Positions 26,385 through 35,497 of a DNA stretch of 64,000 nucleotides are shown piece by piece. Both the position numbers and the translations under genes were made by a program. The number at the start of each line of letters is the position of its first letter. The stretch's first letter is position 1. The stretch is from contig NZ_CP012099.1 in NCBI RefSeq assembly GCF_001182785.1, forward strand, positions 1,486,501-1,550,500, written 5' to 3'. The stretch is from Bacillus thuringiensis (GTDB lineage: Bacteria; Bacillota; Bacilli; Bacillales; Bacillaceae_G). The notes beneath the pieces were generated by a model, which worked only from the letters and a program-made list of their open reading frames with translations, had not been told where the DNA came from and made no database searches.

Positions 26385-27647
26385 ATGCAAAAGTTTGAAC
26401 AAGCTGTTTCATATATTGAAAATGGTGAAGCGGAAAAAGGATTACAATTATTAAAAGAACAATTAAAAATTGCAAATGATGAAGAGAAGTATGATATCGC
26501 TCGTTACTATCATACACTTGGATTTACAGATGAGGCATTAGCGATTACTGAAGACTTACGTTTACTGTATCCGGAAGAAAGTGAATTCACTGTATTTTTA
26601 GCAGAATTATATATTGATCTAGATAAAGAAGATGAAGCGATTGAAGTACTTCATGATATTCCAGAAAATGACGATTTATATGTTCAATCTTTATTACTTG
26701 TTGCAGATTTATTCCAAATGCAAGGTTTTGATGATGTAGCAGAGCAAAAACTATTAAAGGCGAAAGAAATGATGCCTGATGAACCTGTTATTACATTTGG
26801 GTTAGCAGAATTATATAGTAGTAAAGGTGAAGAACAAAAGGCAATTACTTATTATGAATCGCTATTAGCGGAACATAAAGTAATGGGTGGTGTTGTGATC
26901 GCACTTCGTCTCGCAGAAACGTTAAGCGCAATCGGAAACTGGGAAGAGGCAATTTCTTATTATGAAGCAGGCCTAGAGGAACAAAAAGATATTCACTCAT
27001 TATTTGGATATGCCTTCACATTATATCAAGGTGAAGAATATCAGAGAGCAATTGGTGCTTGGCAAGAACTAAAAGAATTAGACCCTGAGTACGCATCACT
27101 GTACATGTATTTAGCGAAAAGCTATGAAAAAGAAGGGATGCTTCAAGAAAGCTATGAAACGCTTCATGAAGGAATTAAAGTAGATGAGCTTTCAGTTCCG
27201 TTTTATGTAGAGTTAGCGAACATTGCGGCGAAATTAGGAAAAATAGTAGAAGCAGAGGAAGTTCTTCAAAAAGCGCTTGAGTTAGATCCAGGACATTTAG
27301 GCGCAACATTAAAATATGCGTATATCTTAAAAGAACAAGAAAAGTACGAAGAGTTAATTGCAATTGTAGAGCGTGCTATTGATAGTGGAGAACCAGATAC
27401 ACAACTACTTTGGGACCTTGCGTATGCAAAAAAACAATTAGAAATGTATTCGGATGCATTAAAACACTATGAAAGTGCATATACTTCTTTTAAGAATCAT
27501 CCAGACTTCTTAGAAGAATACGGTTATTTCTTATTGGAAGAAGGAAAGCGAAAAGAGGCGAAAGAAGTATTTACCCAGTTATTACAACTAGACCCGACAC
27601 AAATTCATATTGAAGAGTTGTTATATAATTTAGAGGATTTTTCATAA
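26385..27647 (+). CDS. ypiA: YpiA-like TPR-repeat protein
   Basis: A 420-residue acidic protein made of tandem tetratricopeptide repeats throughout, for example ITYYESLLAEHKVMGGVVIA, AISYYEAGLEEQ and AEEVLQKALELDPGHLGATL. TPR arrays bind partner proteins; no catalytic domain is visible. ATG 26385 has AAAGGAGAC upstream and is chosen over the ATG at 26343, which lacks one. Conserved position before ypiB in Bacillus. The next gene starts 73 bases later without a terminator, so they are likely co-transcribed. Confidence 0.82.
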   Translation: MQKFEQAVSYIENGEAEKGLQLLKEQLKIANDEEKYDIARYYHTLGFTDEALAITEDLRLLYPEESEFTVFLAELYIDLDKEDEAIEVLHDIPENDDLYVQSLLLVADLFQMQGFDDVAEQKLLKAKEMMPDEPVITFGLAELYSSKGEEQKAITYYESLLAEHKVMGGVVIALRLAETLSAIGNWEEAISYYEAGLEEQKDIHSLFGYAFTLYQGEEYQRAIGAWQELKELDPEYASLYMYLAKSYEKEGMLQESYETLHEGIKVDELSVPFYVELANIAAKLGKIVEAEEVLQKALELDPGHLGATLKYAYILKEQEKYEELIAIVERAIDSGEPDTQLLWDLAYAKKQLEMYSDALKHYESAYTSFKNHPDFLEEYGYFLLEEGKRKEAKEVFTQLLQLDPTQIHIEELLYNLEDFS

Positions 27648-27660
27648 GTTGGAAGGAAAC

Positions 27661-28257
<597 letters not shown>

Positions 28258-28305
28258 AATTTATTTGGATTAATAATTTTTTACAAATTTCAGACTTTTA
28301 TCAAG

Positions 28306-28340
28306 AAAAACTACCTATATTGGGTAGTTTTTCTTTTTTT
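28306..28340 (+). terminator. Intrinsic terminator of ypiB
   Basis: AAAAACTACC(TA)/(TG)GGTAGTTTTT stem followed by CTTTTTTT. Confidence 0.88.
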
Positions 28341-28411
28341 ACCTCTTTTAGTATGGTTTAATATATATAAAGTGAAAGTTCTGTCATTTGCAAGTGAAGG
28401 AGGGAAGGAAT

Positions 28412-28867
28412 TTGAAGTGGATTGTAAAAGATGTGGAACAGTTTGAGCAAGCAAGAGAGTATGTTGATACAGGAGTAATACCGCTTTTATCAATTTCGGC
28501 AGCAAAAGAAATGAAAATGGTTGTAGAACAAGGTGAATTTATAGAATTGTTGAGTATGGAATTGGAAAGAGAGTATAAAGGCAGGGTGCTTTTACTGCCT
28601 GCGTTTACGTATTTAGTAGAAAGTCAAAAGAATGAAAAAGGTCGTTTGCAAGAATGGACAAATCATTTACGAAGCGAAGGTTTTAAGCATATTGCTTATG
28701 TTACAAGTGATTTTTCATGGAAAGAGGATATACAAGAGTTACAGGGAGATTTATTTTGGTTTCCTTCATTAGCACTAGAACAATTTAGTGATCAAGCAAA
28801 AAGAGAAGTTATTCATGCACATATAAAAAATATAATGGTGATGTTGGAAGATAAGTGGGGAAACTAA
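28412..28867 (+). CDS. ypiF: YpiF-like protein (DUF2487)
   Basis: A 151-residue soluble protein starting MKWIVKDVEQFEQAREYVDT, matching the conserved DUF2487/YpiF family that lies before qcrA in Bacillus. The TTG at 28412 is chosen because AAGGAGGG is at normal distance; TTG 28388 would precede that site. Segments LLLPAFTYL and HIAYVTSDFSW suggest an alpha/beta fold. Function unknown. Confidence 0.8.
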   Translation: MKWIVKDVEQFEQAREYVDTGVIPLLSISAAKEMKMVVEQGEFIELLSMELEREYKGRVLLLPAFTYLVESQKNEKGRLQEWTNHLRSEGFKHIAYVTSDFSWKEDIQELQGDLFWFPSLALEQFSDQAKREVIHAHIKNIMVMLEDKWGN

Positions 28868-28907
28868 CAATAAACAGAAAGTTCTTATTATTATGAGTAG
28901 TATGATA

Positions 28908-28936
28908 TTGACCTGTGCATGAGCGTATTATATCAT
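28908..28936 (+). promoter_or_regulatory. Candidate promoter of qcrABC
   Basis: TTGACC (28908-28913), 17-base spacer, TATCAT (28931-28936), 75 bases before qcrA. Confidence 0.55.
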
Positions 28937-29010
28937 GATAGTGTCCTAGTTTTTATTTTTTATATAATTTATCACGAGGGGACAATTTCTGATAGAGGGG
29001 GGAAATTTTC

Positions 29011-29523
29011 GTGAGCGAGAAAGAACATCGCGTGTCAAGAAGACAATTTTTAAATTACACACTCACAGGGGTAGGAGGCTTTATGGCTGCCGGTATTTTA
29101 ATGCCGATGACGCGATTTGCGCTTGATCCGGTGTTAAGAAAAGAAGCCGGAACAGATATGGTTGCTGTTGCGCAAGTAAAGGATATTACAACAGAGCCGA
29201 AGCGTTTCGATTTTAAAGTGAAGCAGGTTGATGGTTGGTACAAGTCTGAAGAACCAAAATCGGCTTGGGTTCATAAAGATGAAAGCGGAGACATTGTTGC
29301 GTTCTCTCCAGTATGTAAACATTTAGGATGTACAGTTAACTGGAATTCGGACAAAGCACATCCGAATCAATTCTTTTGCCCATGTCATGGGGGGCGTTAT
29401 ACAAAAGATGGGATTAACATTAAAGGTACGCCACCCCTTGCTCCGCTTGATGTGTACGAGTCTAAAGTGAAAGATGGAACGCTGTATCTAGGAAAAGCGA
29501 AGCCAAGAGGGGGTGCAAAGTAG
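29011..29523 (+). CDS. qcrA: Menaquinol-cytochrome c reductase, Rieske iron-sulfur subunit
   Basis: Electron-transfer subunit of the bc-type complex, with a [2Fe-2S] cluster outside the membrane. The 170-residue protein has an N-terminal twin-arginine signal-anchor (SRRQFLNYTLTGVGGFMAAG), then the Rieske motifs CKHLGC (near 105-110) and CPCHGG (near 124-129) with two cysteines and two histidines as ligands. The start is GTG 29011 after GAGGGGGG. qcrB starts on the base after its stop. Confidence 0.96.
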   Translation: MSEKEHRVSRRQFLNYTLTGVGGFMAAGILMPMTRFALDPVLRKEAGTDMVAVAQVKDITTEPKRFDFKVKQVDGWYKSEEPKSAWVHKDESGDIVAFSPVCKHLGCTVNWNSDKAHPNQFFCPCHGGRYTKDGINIKGTPPLAPLDVYESKVKDGTLYLGKAKPRGGAK

Positions 29524-30198
29524 ATGTTAAATAAAATTTATGATTGGGTAGATGAAAGATTAGATATTACACCGATATGGCGTGATATCGCTGATCATGA
29601 AGTACCTGAACATGTAAACCCGGCACATCACTTTTCTGCATTCGTCTATTGCTTTGGAGGACTTACTTTTTTCGTTACTGTAATTCAAATTTTATCTGGA
29701 ATGTTTTTGACGATGTATTATGTGCCTGATATTAAAAATGCTTGGGAATCAGTTTACTATCTACAAAATGAAGTTGCTTATGGGCAAATTGTTCGTGGTA
29801 TGCACCACTGGGGTGCTAGTCTCGTAATTGTAATGATGTTTTTACATACACTCAGAGTTTTCTTCCAAGGTGCGTATAAAAAGCCCCGTGAGTTAAACTG
29901 GATTGTTGGTGTTCTTATTTTCTTTGTTATGTTAGGTCTTGGTTTTACCGGATATTTATTACCGTGGGATATGAAAGCTTTATTCGCTACAAAAGTAGGG
30001 ATTCAAATTGCAGAGCAAACACCGCTCATTGGTCCTTATATTAAAACATTACTCGCTGGTCATTCCGAAATTGTTGGCGCTCAAACATTAACTCGCTTCT
30101 TTGCTATTCACGTCTTCTTCTTACCAGCAGCACTTCTAGGTTTAATGGCCTTCCACTTCATCATGATTCGCAAACAAGGTATTTCCGGTCCACTATAA
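29524..30198 (+). CDS. qcrB: Menaquinol-cytochrome c reductase, cytochrome b6 subunit
   Basis: Four-helix cytochrome b6 with two b haems. The 224-residue protein shows histidine pairs in MHHWGASLVIVMMFLHTLR and in IHVFFLPAALLGLMAFHF. Cysteine 43 (FVYCFGG) matches the residue that binds an extra haem covalently in Bacillus cytochrome b6. The gene follows qcrA without a gap and precedes qcrC by 43 bases with its own GGAGGGAG site. Confidence 0.96.
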   Translation: MLNKIYDWVDERLDITPIWRDIADHEVPEHVNPAHHFSAFVYCFGGLTFFVTVIQILSGMFLTMYYVPDIKNAWESVYYLQNEVAYGQIVRGMHHWGASLVIVMMFLHTLRVFFQGAYKKPRELNWIVGVLIFFVMLGLGFTGYLLPWDMKALFATKVGIQIAEQTPLIGPYIKTLLAGHSEIVGAQTLTRFFAIHVFFLPAALLGLMAFHFIMIRKQGISGPL

Positions 30199-30241
30199 GA
30201 GATTGCTAAATTAAAGGGGAAAGAACTAAAGGAGGGAGATT

Positions 30242-31009
30242 ATGCATCGCGGCAAAGGGATGAAGTTTGTAGGAGATTCTCGGGTACCAGTAGCTCGGAA
30301 ACCAAATATTCCAAAAGACTATTCTGAATACCCAGGGAAAACAGAAGCATTTTGGCCGAACTTCTTGTTAAAAGAATGGATGGTTGGTGCAGTTTTTTTA
30401 ATCGGTTATTTATGTTTAACAGTGGCGCATCCGTCGCCGCTTGAGAGAATGGCGGATCCAACAGATGCTGGGTATATACCACTTCCAGATTGGTATTTCT
30501 TATTCTTGTATCAGTTATTAAAGTATTCTTATGCTTCTGGTTCATTTACTGTAATTGGAGCGTTTATTATGCCAGGGATTGCGTTTGGTGCATTACTGTT
30601 AGCTCCATTTCTTGATCGAGGTCCAGAAAGACGTCCATTGAAGCGTCCTGTAGCAACTGGATTTATGCTTTTAGCAATTGCTTCGATTATCTTTTTAACT
30701 TGGGAATCTGTAGCACACCACGACTGGGAAGCTGCAAAAAAACAAGGAGCAATTGTAAAAACAGCGCCAGTTGATAAAAATGATGATGGCTATAAATTAA
30801 TGCAAAAAAATACTTGTTTAACATGTCATGGTGACAATTTACAGGGCGGAGCGGCAGCACCGGCACTGCAAAACTTAACTTTAAAGCCAGAAGAAATTGC
30901 TAAAATTGCGAAAGAGGGAAAAGGTTCCATGCCTAAAGGTGTATTTAAAGGTACGGATGAGGAACTGAAGAAGCTCTCGGAATTCGTTGCAAAGTATAAT
31001 AAAAAATAA
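30242..31009 (+). CDS. qcrC: Menaquinol-cytochrome c reductase, cytochrome b/c subunit
   Basis: Fused subunit IV and cytochrome c, the typical Bacillus arrangement. The 255-residue protein has three transmembrane helices (near 39-59, 97-117, 137-153), PDWYFLFLYQLLKYS of the quinol-site region, then a cytochrome c domain with the haem motif CLTCH near 195-199 and a methionine ligand region KGSMPKGV. GGAGGGAG precedes ATG 30242. Its stop lies only 8 bases before the IS3 element, and no terminator remains before that insertion. Confidence 0.95.
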   Translation: MHRGKGMKFVGDSRVPVARKPNIPKDYSEYPGKTEAFWPNFLLKEWMVGAVFLIGYLCLTVAHPSPLERMADPTDAGYIPLPDWYFLFLYQLLKYSYASGSFTVIGAFIMPGIAFGALLLAPFLDRGPERRPLKRPVATGFMLLAIASIIFLTWESVAHHDWEAAKKQGAIVKTAPVDKNDDGYKLMQKNTCLTCHGDNLQGGAAAPALQNLTLKPEEIAKIAKEGKGSMPKGVFKGTDEELKKLSEFVAKYNKK

Positions 31010-31067
31010 TAAAAAGCTGACTACAAAATTGAAGTGAACCCTGAAAACGGGACACCTATCAAAACAC

Positions 31068-31952
31068 CTAAACCACTTGTTCCCTAAATTCTTTAGGGGA
31101 TAGGTGGTTTAATTTTTCTTGAATTCGCACACAATTGTAGTAATGAATGTATTCTAGCACAATCTTTCGCACAGTTGTGTTGGATACTTTTGTTATCTCT
31201 TGTGAATAGAAGGCTTCACTTTTCAAATGACCAAAGAAGCTTTCCATGACGGCATTATCATGGCAATTTCCTCTCCGGGACATGCTGGTGATAATGCCAT
31301 TTTCTTTGGCATATGCTTGAAATTCCTTCGCTGTATAAATACTTCCTTGATCTGAGTGAAGAAGGACATCTTTTACTTTTCGCCCTCTCATTGCTTGTTT
31401 TAATGTCTTCATTGCTAATGGCAGTGCTTGGGACTCGCTGATGACATAACTAATAATTTCACGATTAAAGGCATCCATAATCGTTGATAAATACAAGGTA
31501 CGCTCTCCAAATAATAGATACGTCACATCCGTAAACCACTTTTCATTTGGTGCGGATGCATCGAATTGGCGTTCCAATCGATGAGGGGCTATTACTGGCT
31601 CCGCACCACTGATATATTTCTTTTTCTTTCGACGAACTTTTGAGAGAATCTGATTTTGTCTCATGATTCGTAATACTTTTTTATGATTCACACACAGTCC
31701 CATTTTCCGAAGAGTTGCGGTCACTCTTCGATATCCATATCGTAATTTATGCCGAAGACAAACATCCTTTATTTTCTCTTCTATCTCATCTCTTAGGTCC
31801 ACTGTTCGTTGTAACCAACGATAAAATGTAGACCGGGGTAATTCTAATACATTACACAATTCTTTTACCGTTAGTTTTGTTTTGAAATCGGTCCATAAAG
31901 TAACTACAGTTTCCAGGTTCAACTCCTTTCGATTTCCGGATACTTTCCCCAT
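31068..31952 (-). CDS. IS3-family transposase OrfB (DDE integrase core)
   Basis: A 294-residue protein with an HTH_21-type region (CLRHKLRYGYRRVTATLRKM) and an rve integrase domain. The DDE residues are visible in EKWFTDVTYL, LLHSDQGSIYT and SRRGNCHDNAVMESFFGHLK. In the family it is normally made as an OrfAB fusion by -1 frameshifting. It lies in the -1 frame relative to orfA, and A-rich runs before the orfA end (TTAAAAACAAAA) could allow slippage, although the classic A6G heptamer is not present. The ATG at 31952 could give OrfB alone. Confidence 0.93.
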   Translation of the reverse strand: MGKVSGNRKELNLETVVTLWTDFKTKLTVKELCNVLELPRSTFYRWLQRTVDLRDEIEEKIKDVCLRHKLRYGYRRVTATLRKMGLCVNHKKVLRIMRQNQILSKVRRKKKKYISGAEPVIAPHRLERQFDASAPNEKWFTDVTYLLFGERTLYLSTIMDAFNREIISYVISESQALPLAMKTLKQAMRGRKVKDVLLHSDQGSIYTAKEFQAYAKENGIITSMSRRGNCHDNAVMESFFGHLKSEAFYSQEITKVSNTTVRKIVLEYIHYYNCVRIQEKLNHLSPKEFREQVV

Positions 31953-32224
31953 ATCAGTAATTTTGTTTTTAACTGTTTATTTTCTAACCGTAGCTGTTCC
32001 AATTCATTTAACTCTTTTGGCCCTTTTCCATAAGAATATTGCTTTCCTACAGGTTGTTGAAAACGGTACGTTTGACCGGTACGATACCACTTCATCCATG
32101 TCTTAATTTGGGAAACATTTTTAATTCCAAACTTCTCCATAATGGTCCGATTGGAATATCCATCCTTTTTCATTTCAATCACTTTCCACTTTATTTCTTC
32201 TGGGTAATGAACTCTTGTCTTCAA
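31919..32224 (-). CDS. IS3-family transposase OrfA (HTH)
   Basis: A 101-residue protein with a helix-turn-helix (YPEEIKWKVIEMKKDGYSNR, then IMEKFGIKNVSQIKTWMKWY) and a C-terminal leucine-zipper-like coiled coil (LNELEQLRLENKQLKTKLLI), the usual OrfA layout for binding the terminal repeats and oligomerising. It overlaps OrfB by 34 bases. Confidence 0.9.
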   Translation of the reverse strand: MKTRVHYPEEIKWKVIEMKKDGYSNRTIMEKFGIKNVSQIKTWMKWYRTGQTYRFQQPVGKQYSYGKGPKELNELEQLRLENKQLKTKLLIWGKYPEIERS

Positions 32225-32413
32225 ACCAAAAACACCTCCATTGAATTTGCATACTTAGTATGCGAATTCAGGAGGTGTTTTTTTCATGTACCACTATTCG
32301 GGTTCACTTCAAAATTTGTAGTCAGCTTTTCTATTTAGTTGGATGAAGTTTGTTATAATAGAGTAGGATTTAGTGAATGAATTACTTTTCTTGAAAGGTG
32401 TTGGACATACAGA

Positions 32414-33004
32414 TTGGTGTACTTGTATGCAATGTTAAGACAACGATCGGTATTATTATTTTTATTAATTGTTAACATATTAGGTACAATTTACGGATTT
32501 ATATGGTACGGAAATCAATTGAAAGAAACGTCACCTATATTTTGGCCGTTTGTACCAGATAGTCCTATGGCAAGTCTCTTTTTTGTCTTTGTTTTAATTG
32601 CTTTTTTGACAAAGAGAAACTGGGGATTAATAGAAGCGTTAGCGATTGTTACTTTAATAAAATATGGTATTTGGGCTGTTGTTGTAAACGCAATTATGAT
32701 TTACGTAAAAGGTCCTATTGGCCTTATGGGCTACATGTTAATGCTTTCGCACTTTGCGATGGCAGTGCAAGGTTTTTTATATGCTCCATTTTACCGTATA
32801 AAAAAATGGCATTTTATAGTAGTGGGTGTGTGGACGTTGCATAACGATGCAATTGATTATTTATTTTGGCAAATGCCGCGATATGGAATTATGCATTTGT
32901 TTGTAGAGGGAATTGGTTATTTTACGTTTTGGTTAAGCATTGCTGTACTATGTATTACATATTATTGTTGCTTACGTGAGCATAGGAAACAATTTTCTTT
33001 ATGA
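32414..33004 (+). CDS. ypjA: YpjA-like membrane protein (DUF1405)
   Basis: A 196-residue protein with about six transmembrane helices. Segments NILGTIYGFIWYGNQL, FVPDSPMASLFFVFVLIAF and HFAMAVQGFLYAPFYRIKKW match B. subtilis YpjA from memory. The start is uncertain: TTG 32414, GTG 32417 or ATG 32432, with AAAGGTG at 32394 as a distant site. TATAAT at 32354 is a possible promoter -10; the IS ends only about 30 bases before it, so the insertion left the core promoter but replaced what was upstream. Function unknown. Confidence 0.8.
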   Translation: MVYLYAMLRQRSVLLFLLIVNILGTIYGFIWYGNQLKETSPIFWPFVPDSPMASLFFVFVLIAFLTKRNWGLIEALAIVTLIKYGIWAVVVNAIMIYVKGPIGLMGYMLMLSHFAMAVQGFLYAPFYRIKKWHFIVVGVWTLHNDAIDYLFWQMPRYGIMHLFVEGIGYFTFWLSIAVLCITYYCCLREHRKQFSL

Positions 33005-33029
33005 TGGTTAGAACTTTTAGGGGGAGAAC

Positions 33030-33716
33030 ATGGAGAAAAATAAGAGTGGTACAAAAATATTGGATCGATTGATTACTTTAGTTGTTTCATATAGCATAGC
33101 ATTTTCTATTTTTGCACTCGCAACAACGGCAGTTGTGTATGGAAAATGGCTGTATTATTTTGAAATTGATTTTTTAAATATTCCTGATTTAGCGGATATG
33201 ACGAAGGATGAAATTAAAAGAAATTACGATGTGCTTATTACATATTTATCCCCGTTTTATGACGGAGCATTACATTTACCAACATTAGATATGTCTACAA
33301 ATGGCCGTATTCATTTTGTAGATGTTAAAAATATTTTAGTAAAGATTCAATATGTGATGTATGCGACAATTATGATTGCAGTGATAGGCGGAATTTATTT
33401 ATTAAAAAAGAAAAATGAAAAGTTTTTACTGCACGGATCGATTTTAACAATCATTTTTCCGATAGCGCTTATGTTACCAATCGCTATTAATTTTGAAAAG
33501 AGCTTTGTATTATTCCATAAGTTTTTATTCAGTAATGATTATTGGATGTTTGATATTGAAACGGATCCAGTTATATTAATGCTACCAGAGGAGTTCTTTA
33601 TGCATGCTGCGTGTGCTATTTTATTATTCATTTTAGGTGGTAGTATACTTTGTTACAGCTTATATAGATATTTCGTAAAAAAGAAAAGGGTGTCAAAGAA
33701 AAAATTCTCTGCTTAA
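33030..33716 (+). CDS. DUF1461 / TIGR01906-like integral membrane protein
   Basis: A 228-residue protein with four hydrophobic helices. Between helices 1 and 2 lies an extracytoplasmic loop with IPDLADMTKDEIKRNYDVLI and NGRIHFVDVKNI, the features of DUF1461 membrane proteins of Firmicutes. GGGGGAG lies before ATG 33030. It sits between ypjA and ypjB, an extra gene relative to B. subtilis. Function unknown. Its terminator stem overlaps the stop. Confidence 0.72.
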   Translation: MEKNKSGTKILDRLITLVVSYSIAFSIFALATTAVVYGKWLYYFEIDFLNIPDLADMTKDEIKRNYDVLITYLSPFYDGALHLPTLDMSTNGRIHFVDVKNILVKIQYVMYATIMIAVIGGIYLLKKKNEKFLLHGSILTIIFPIALMLPIAINFEKSFVLFHKFLFSNDYWMFDIETDPVILMLPEEFFMHAACAILLFILGGSILCYSLYRYFVKKKRVSKKKFSA

Positions 33717-33733
33717 AGAGAATTTTTTCTTTG
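33699..33733 (+). terminator. Intrinsic terminator of the DUF1461 gene
   Basis: GAAAAAATTCTCT pairs with AGAGAATTTTTTC around the stop codon, then TTTGT. Confidence 0.85.
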
Positions 33734-33822
33734 TAAAACGATAATATATTTTTCGGTTCAGTTCTGTTCTATTCTTGTCCAAATTAACATATTTTGTACT
33801 AGTAGTTATAGGGGGGACCGGG

Positions 33823-34611
33823 ATGAAGAGAACATTAATTGGATTGATAGCATTTCTAATTATAATGTTTCCGTTACGTATATATGCTGAAGAGTGGAAT
33901 GAGCTAACAGGGTTGTTAGACGACTCGTTACAGTTAGTGAAGCGTAATGAAGATGAAAAAGCAGTACAAGTATTACAACTTTTCTCGGAGCAATTTTTAA
34001 TGAAGGGGAATGAAAAGAAGCAGGAAGTAACACCAGATCAAGTTAGAGTTATTTCTTTAGCTTACGACAAGGCACAGCAATCGCTCTCTGAAGAAGGCTT
34101 AGGTAAGCAAGCTAAAATGGATAATGTGTTGGCATTACAACTTGCTGTTGACGCGCAAGTATCGAAGTATCAACCGCTTTGGATGGAAAGAGAAAGAAAA
34201 GTAATGGATGCCTTTTCTCAAATGGAAAAAGCGATGGAAAAAGAAGATACTGGGCAGTTTCAACAAACATTAAATACATTTTTAAATGAATTCAATATTA
34301 TTTATCCAAGTTTAATGATTGCTTTGCCAGAAAACGAGGTACAGCGTGTAAATGTTCATTTATCTTATTTGGATGAATTTCGTAACGTTATGTTAAAAAC
34401 GAAAGGTGGCCAAATGCAATTAGGGATTATTAAAGGGGATTTGCAAAAGATATTTCACACAGTAAAAAAGGATGAAATTGCACCTTCTCTCATTTGGTTT
34501 ATGACAATTACTGGGGGACTTATTTTATTCACATTAACTTATGTTGGATGGAGAAAGTATAAAGGAGAGAGAGAAAAAAGAAAAAGTAATGTGCATTCTA
34601 AAAATAGATAA
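33823..34611 (+). CDS. ypjB: Sporulation protein YpjB
   Basis: A 262-residue protein with a signal peptide ending near residue 22 (FPLRIYA-EE), a helical extracytoplasmic domain and a C-terminal transmembrane helix near 228-248 (SLIWFMTITGGLILFTLTYV) with a basic tail, matching the YpjB sporulation protein family. ATG 33823 has GGGGGGACC upstream; the frame open to 33775 is not a convincing start. In B. subtilis ypjB is a sigma-E-type gene in the same cluster. Confidence 0.8.
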   Translation: MKRTLIGLIAFLIIMFPLRIYAEEWNELTGLLDDSLQLVKRNEDEKAVQVLQLFSEQFLMKGNEKKQEVTPDQVRVISLAYDKAQQSLSEEGLGKQAKMDNVLALQLAVDAQVSKYQPLWMERERKVMDAFSQMEKAMEKEDTGQFQQTLNTFLNEFNIIYPSLMIALPENEVQRVNVHLSYLDEFRNVMLKTKGGQMQLGIIKGDLQKIFHTVKKDEIAPSLIWFMTITGGLILFTLTYVGWRKYKGEREKRKSNVHSKNR

Positions 34612-34648
34612 TGTAATAAGTAAAGATATGGATTGTAAGGTTTATTCA

Positions 34649-34677
34649 TTGACAATAGTGGCAGAAGAAAATAGAAT
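34649..34677 (+). promoter_or_regulatory. Sigma-A promoter of the zinc metallopeptidase gene
   Basis: TTGACA (34649-34654), exactly 17 bases, TAGAAT (34672-34677). One of the best core promoters in the window. Confidence 0.7.
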
Positions 34678-34715
34678 GAGAAGTACTATAATTAAAACTT
34701 CAATGGAGGTTCATG

Positions 34716-35396
34716 ATGTTTTATTTAATTTACTTCGCGATCATAATGATCATACCGTTGTATGCACAGTCAAGAGTACGAAGTGCCTATAGCAAGTATT
34801 CACAAGTTTATTCAACATCAGGTATGACAGGAGCGGAAGTGGCTCGAAAAATTTTAGATGAAAATGGACTATACAACGTAGCTGTGGAAGAAACACCAGG
34901 TCATTTATCAGACCATTATGATCCAACGGCCAAAACGGTTCGATTATCAACAGATAATTATTATGGTCATTCAGTTGCTGGTACAGCAGTTGCAGCACAT
35001 GAAGTAGGACACGCAATTCAAGATGCGCAAGATTATAACTTTATGCGTATTCGTCATTCGTTAGTTCCTGTGGCGAATTTTGGATCGAATATATCATGGG
35101 TATTTATTATGATTGGTATATTTGCGACAATGTCGAAACTATTGTTATTAGGAATTATTTTAATGGCTGCAGGTGTTGTGTTCCAACTTGTTACATTACC
35201 AGTTGAGTTCGATGCTTCAAAGCGTGCAATGCAACAAATTGAAGCGTTAGGTATCGTATCAACAGATGAATATGGCCAAGCTCGTAAAGTATTAAATGCA
35301 GCAGCATTAACATATGTAGCAGCTGCAGCTGTAGCGGTATTTGAATTATTACGTCTCGTATTAATGTATACTGGTATGCAGCGTAGCGACGACTAA
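34716..35396 (+). CDS. Membrane zinc metallopeptidase, YugP family
   Basis: A 226-residue membrane protein with the zinc motif AAHEVGHAIQDAQDY (HEVGH near 92-96) after one N-terminal helix, and two or three further helices. This is the layout of neutral zinc metallopeptidase type 2 (YugP) proteins. It resembles M48-type membrane proteases; the substrate is unknown. ATG 34716 suits the GGAGGT site better than ATG 34713, which is only 2 bases away. Not part of the ypj cluster in B. subtilis, where yugP is elsewhere. Confidence 0.85.
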   Translation: MFYLIYFAIIMIIPLYAQSRVRSAYSKYSQVYSTSGMTGAEVARKILDENGLYNVAVEETPGHLSDHYDPTAKTVRLSTDNYYGHSVAGTAVAAHEVGHAIQDAQDYNFMRIRHSLVPVANFGSNISWVFIMIGIFATMSKLLLLGIILMAAGVVFQLVTLPVEFDASKRAMQQIEALGIVSTDEYGQARKVLNAAALTYVAAAAVAVFELLRLVLMYTGMQRSDD

Positions 35397-35425
35397 AGAC
35401 TATCAATTTTGATAGTCTTTTTTTG
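35395..35425 (+). terminator. Intrinsic terminator of the metallopeptidase gene
   Basis: AAAGACTATCA pairs with TGATAGTCTTT with a 4-base loop, then TTTTG, overlapping the stop codon. Confidence 0.9.
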
Positions 35426-35497
35426 TTGTGTGGATTGAATTATATAATGTATTGCAAATAGAAATAATAGAAGTAATGCGGAAAGGCGGTGGGGGAA

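Larger units (their letters stand above)
31018..32324 (-). mobile_element. IS3-family insertion sequence, about 1.3 kb
   Basis: Complete-looking element with two overlapping ORFs (orfA, orfB) read on the minus strand. The ends form imperfect inverted repeats of about 25 bp: left TGACTACAAAATTGAAGTGA and right (reverse strand) TGACTACAAATTTTGAAGTG, both continuing to ACCC; the right copy has one extra T. AGCT flanks both sides (31015-31018 and 32324-32327). It can be read as a 4-bp target duplication, with the element then starting at GAC, or, being palindromic, as extra repeat. Inserted 8 bases after the qcrC stop and just upstream of ypjA. Both ORFs and both ends look intact, so it may be active. 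Confidence 0.92.

Noticed and set aside
32039..32338. Plus-strand ORF of 99 residues across the IS end
   Set aside because: Shadow of orfA running out over the terminal repeat.
34541..34792. ORF of 83 residues between ypjB and the metallopeptidase
   Set aside because: Overlaps both neighbours in another frame and contains the TTGACA/TAGAAT promoter.
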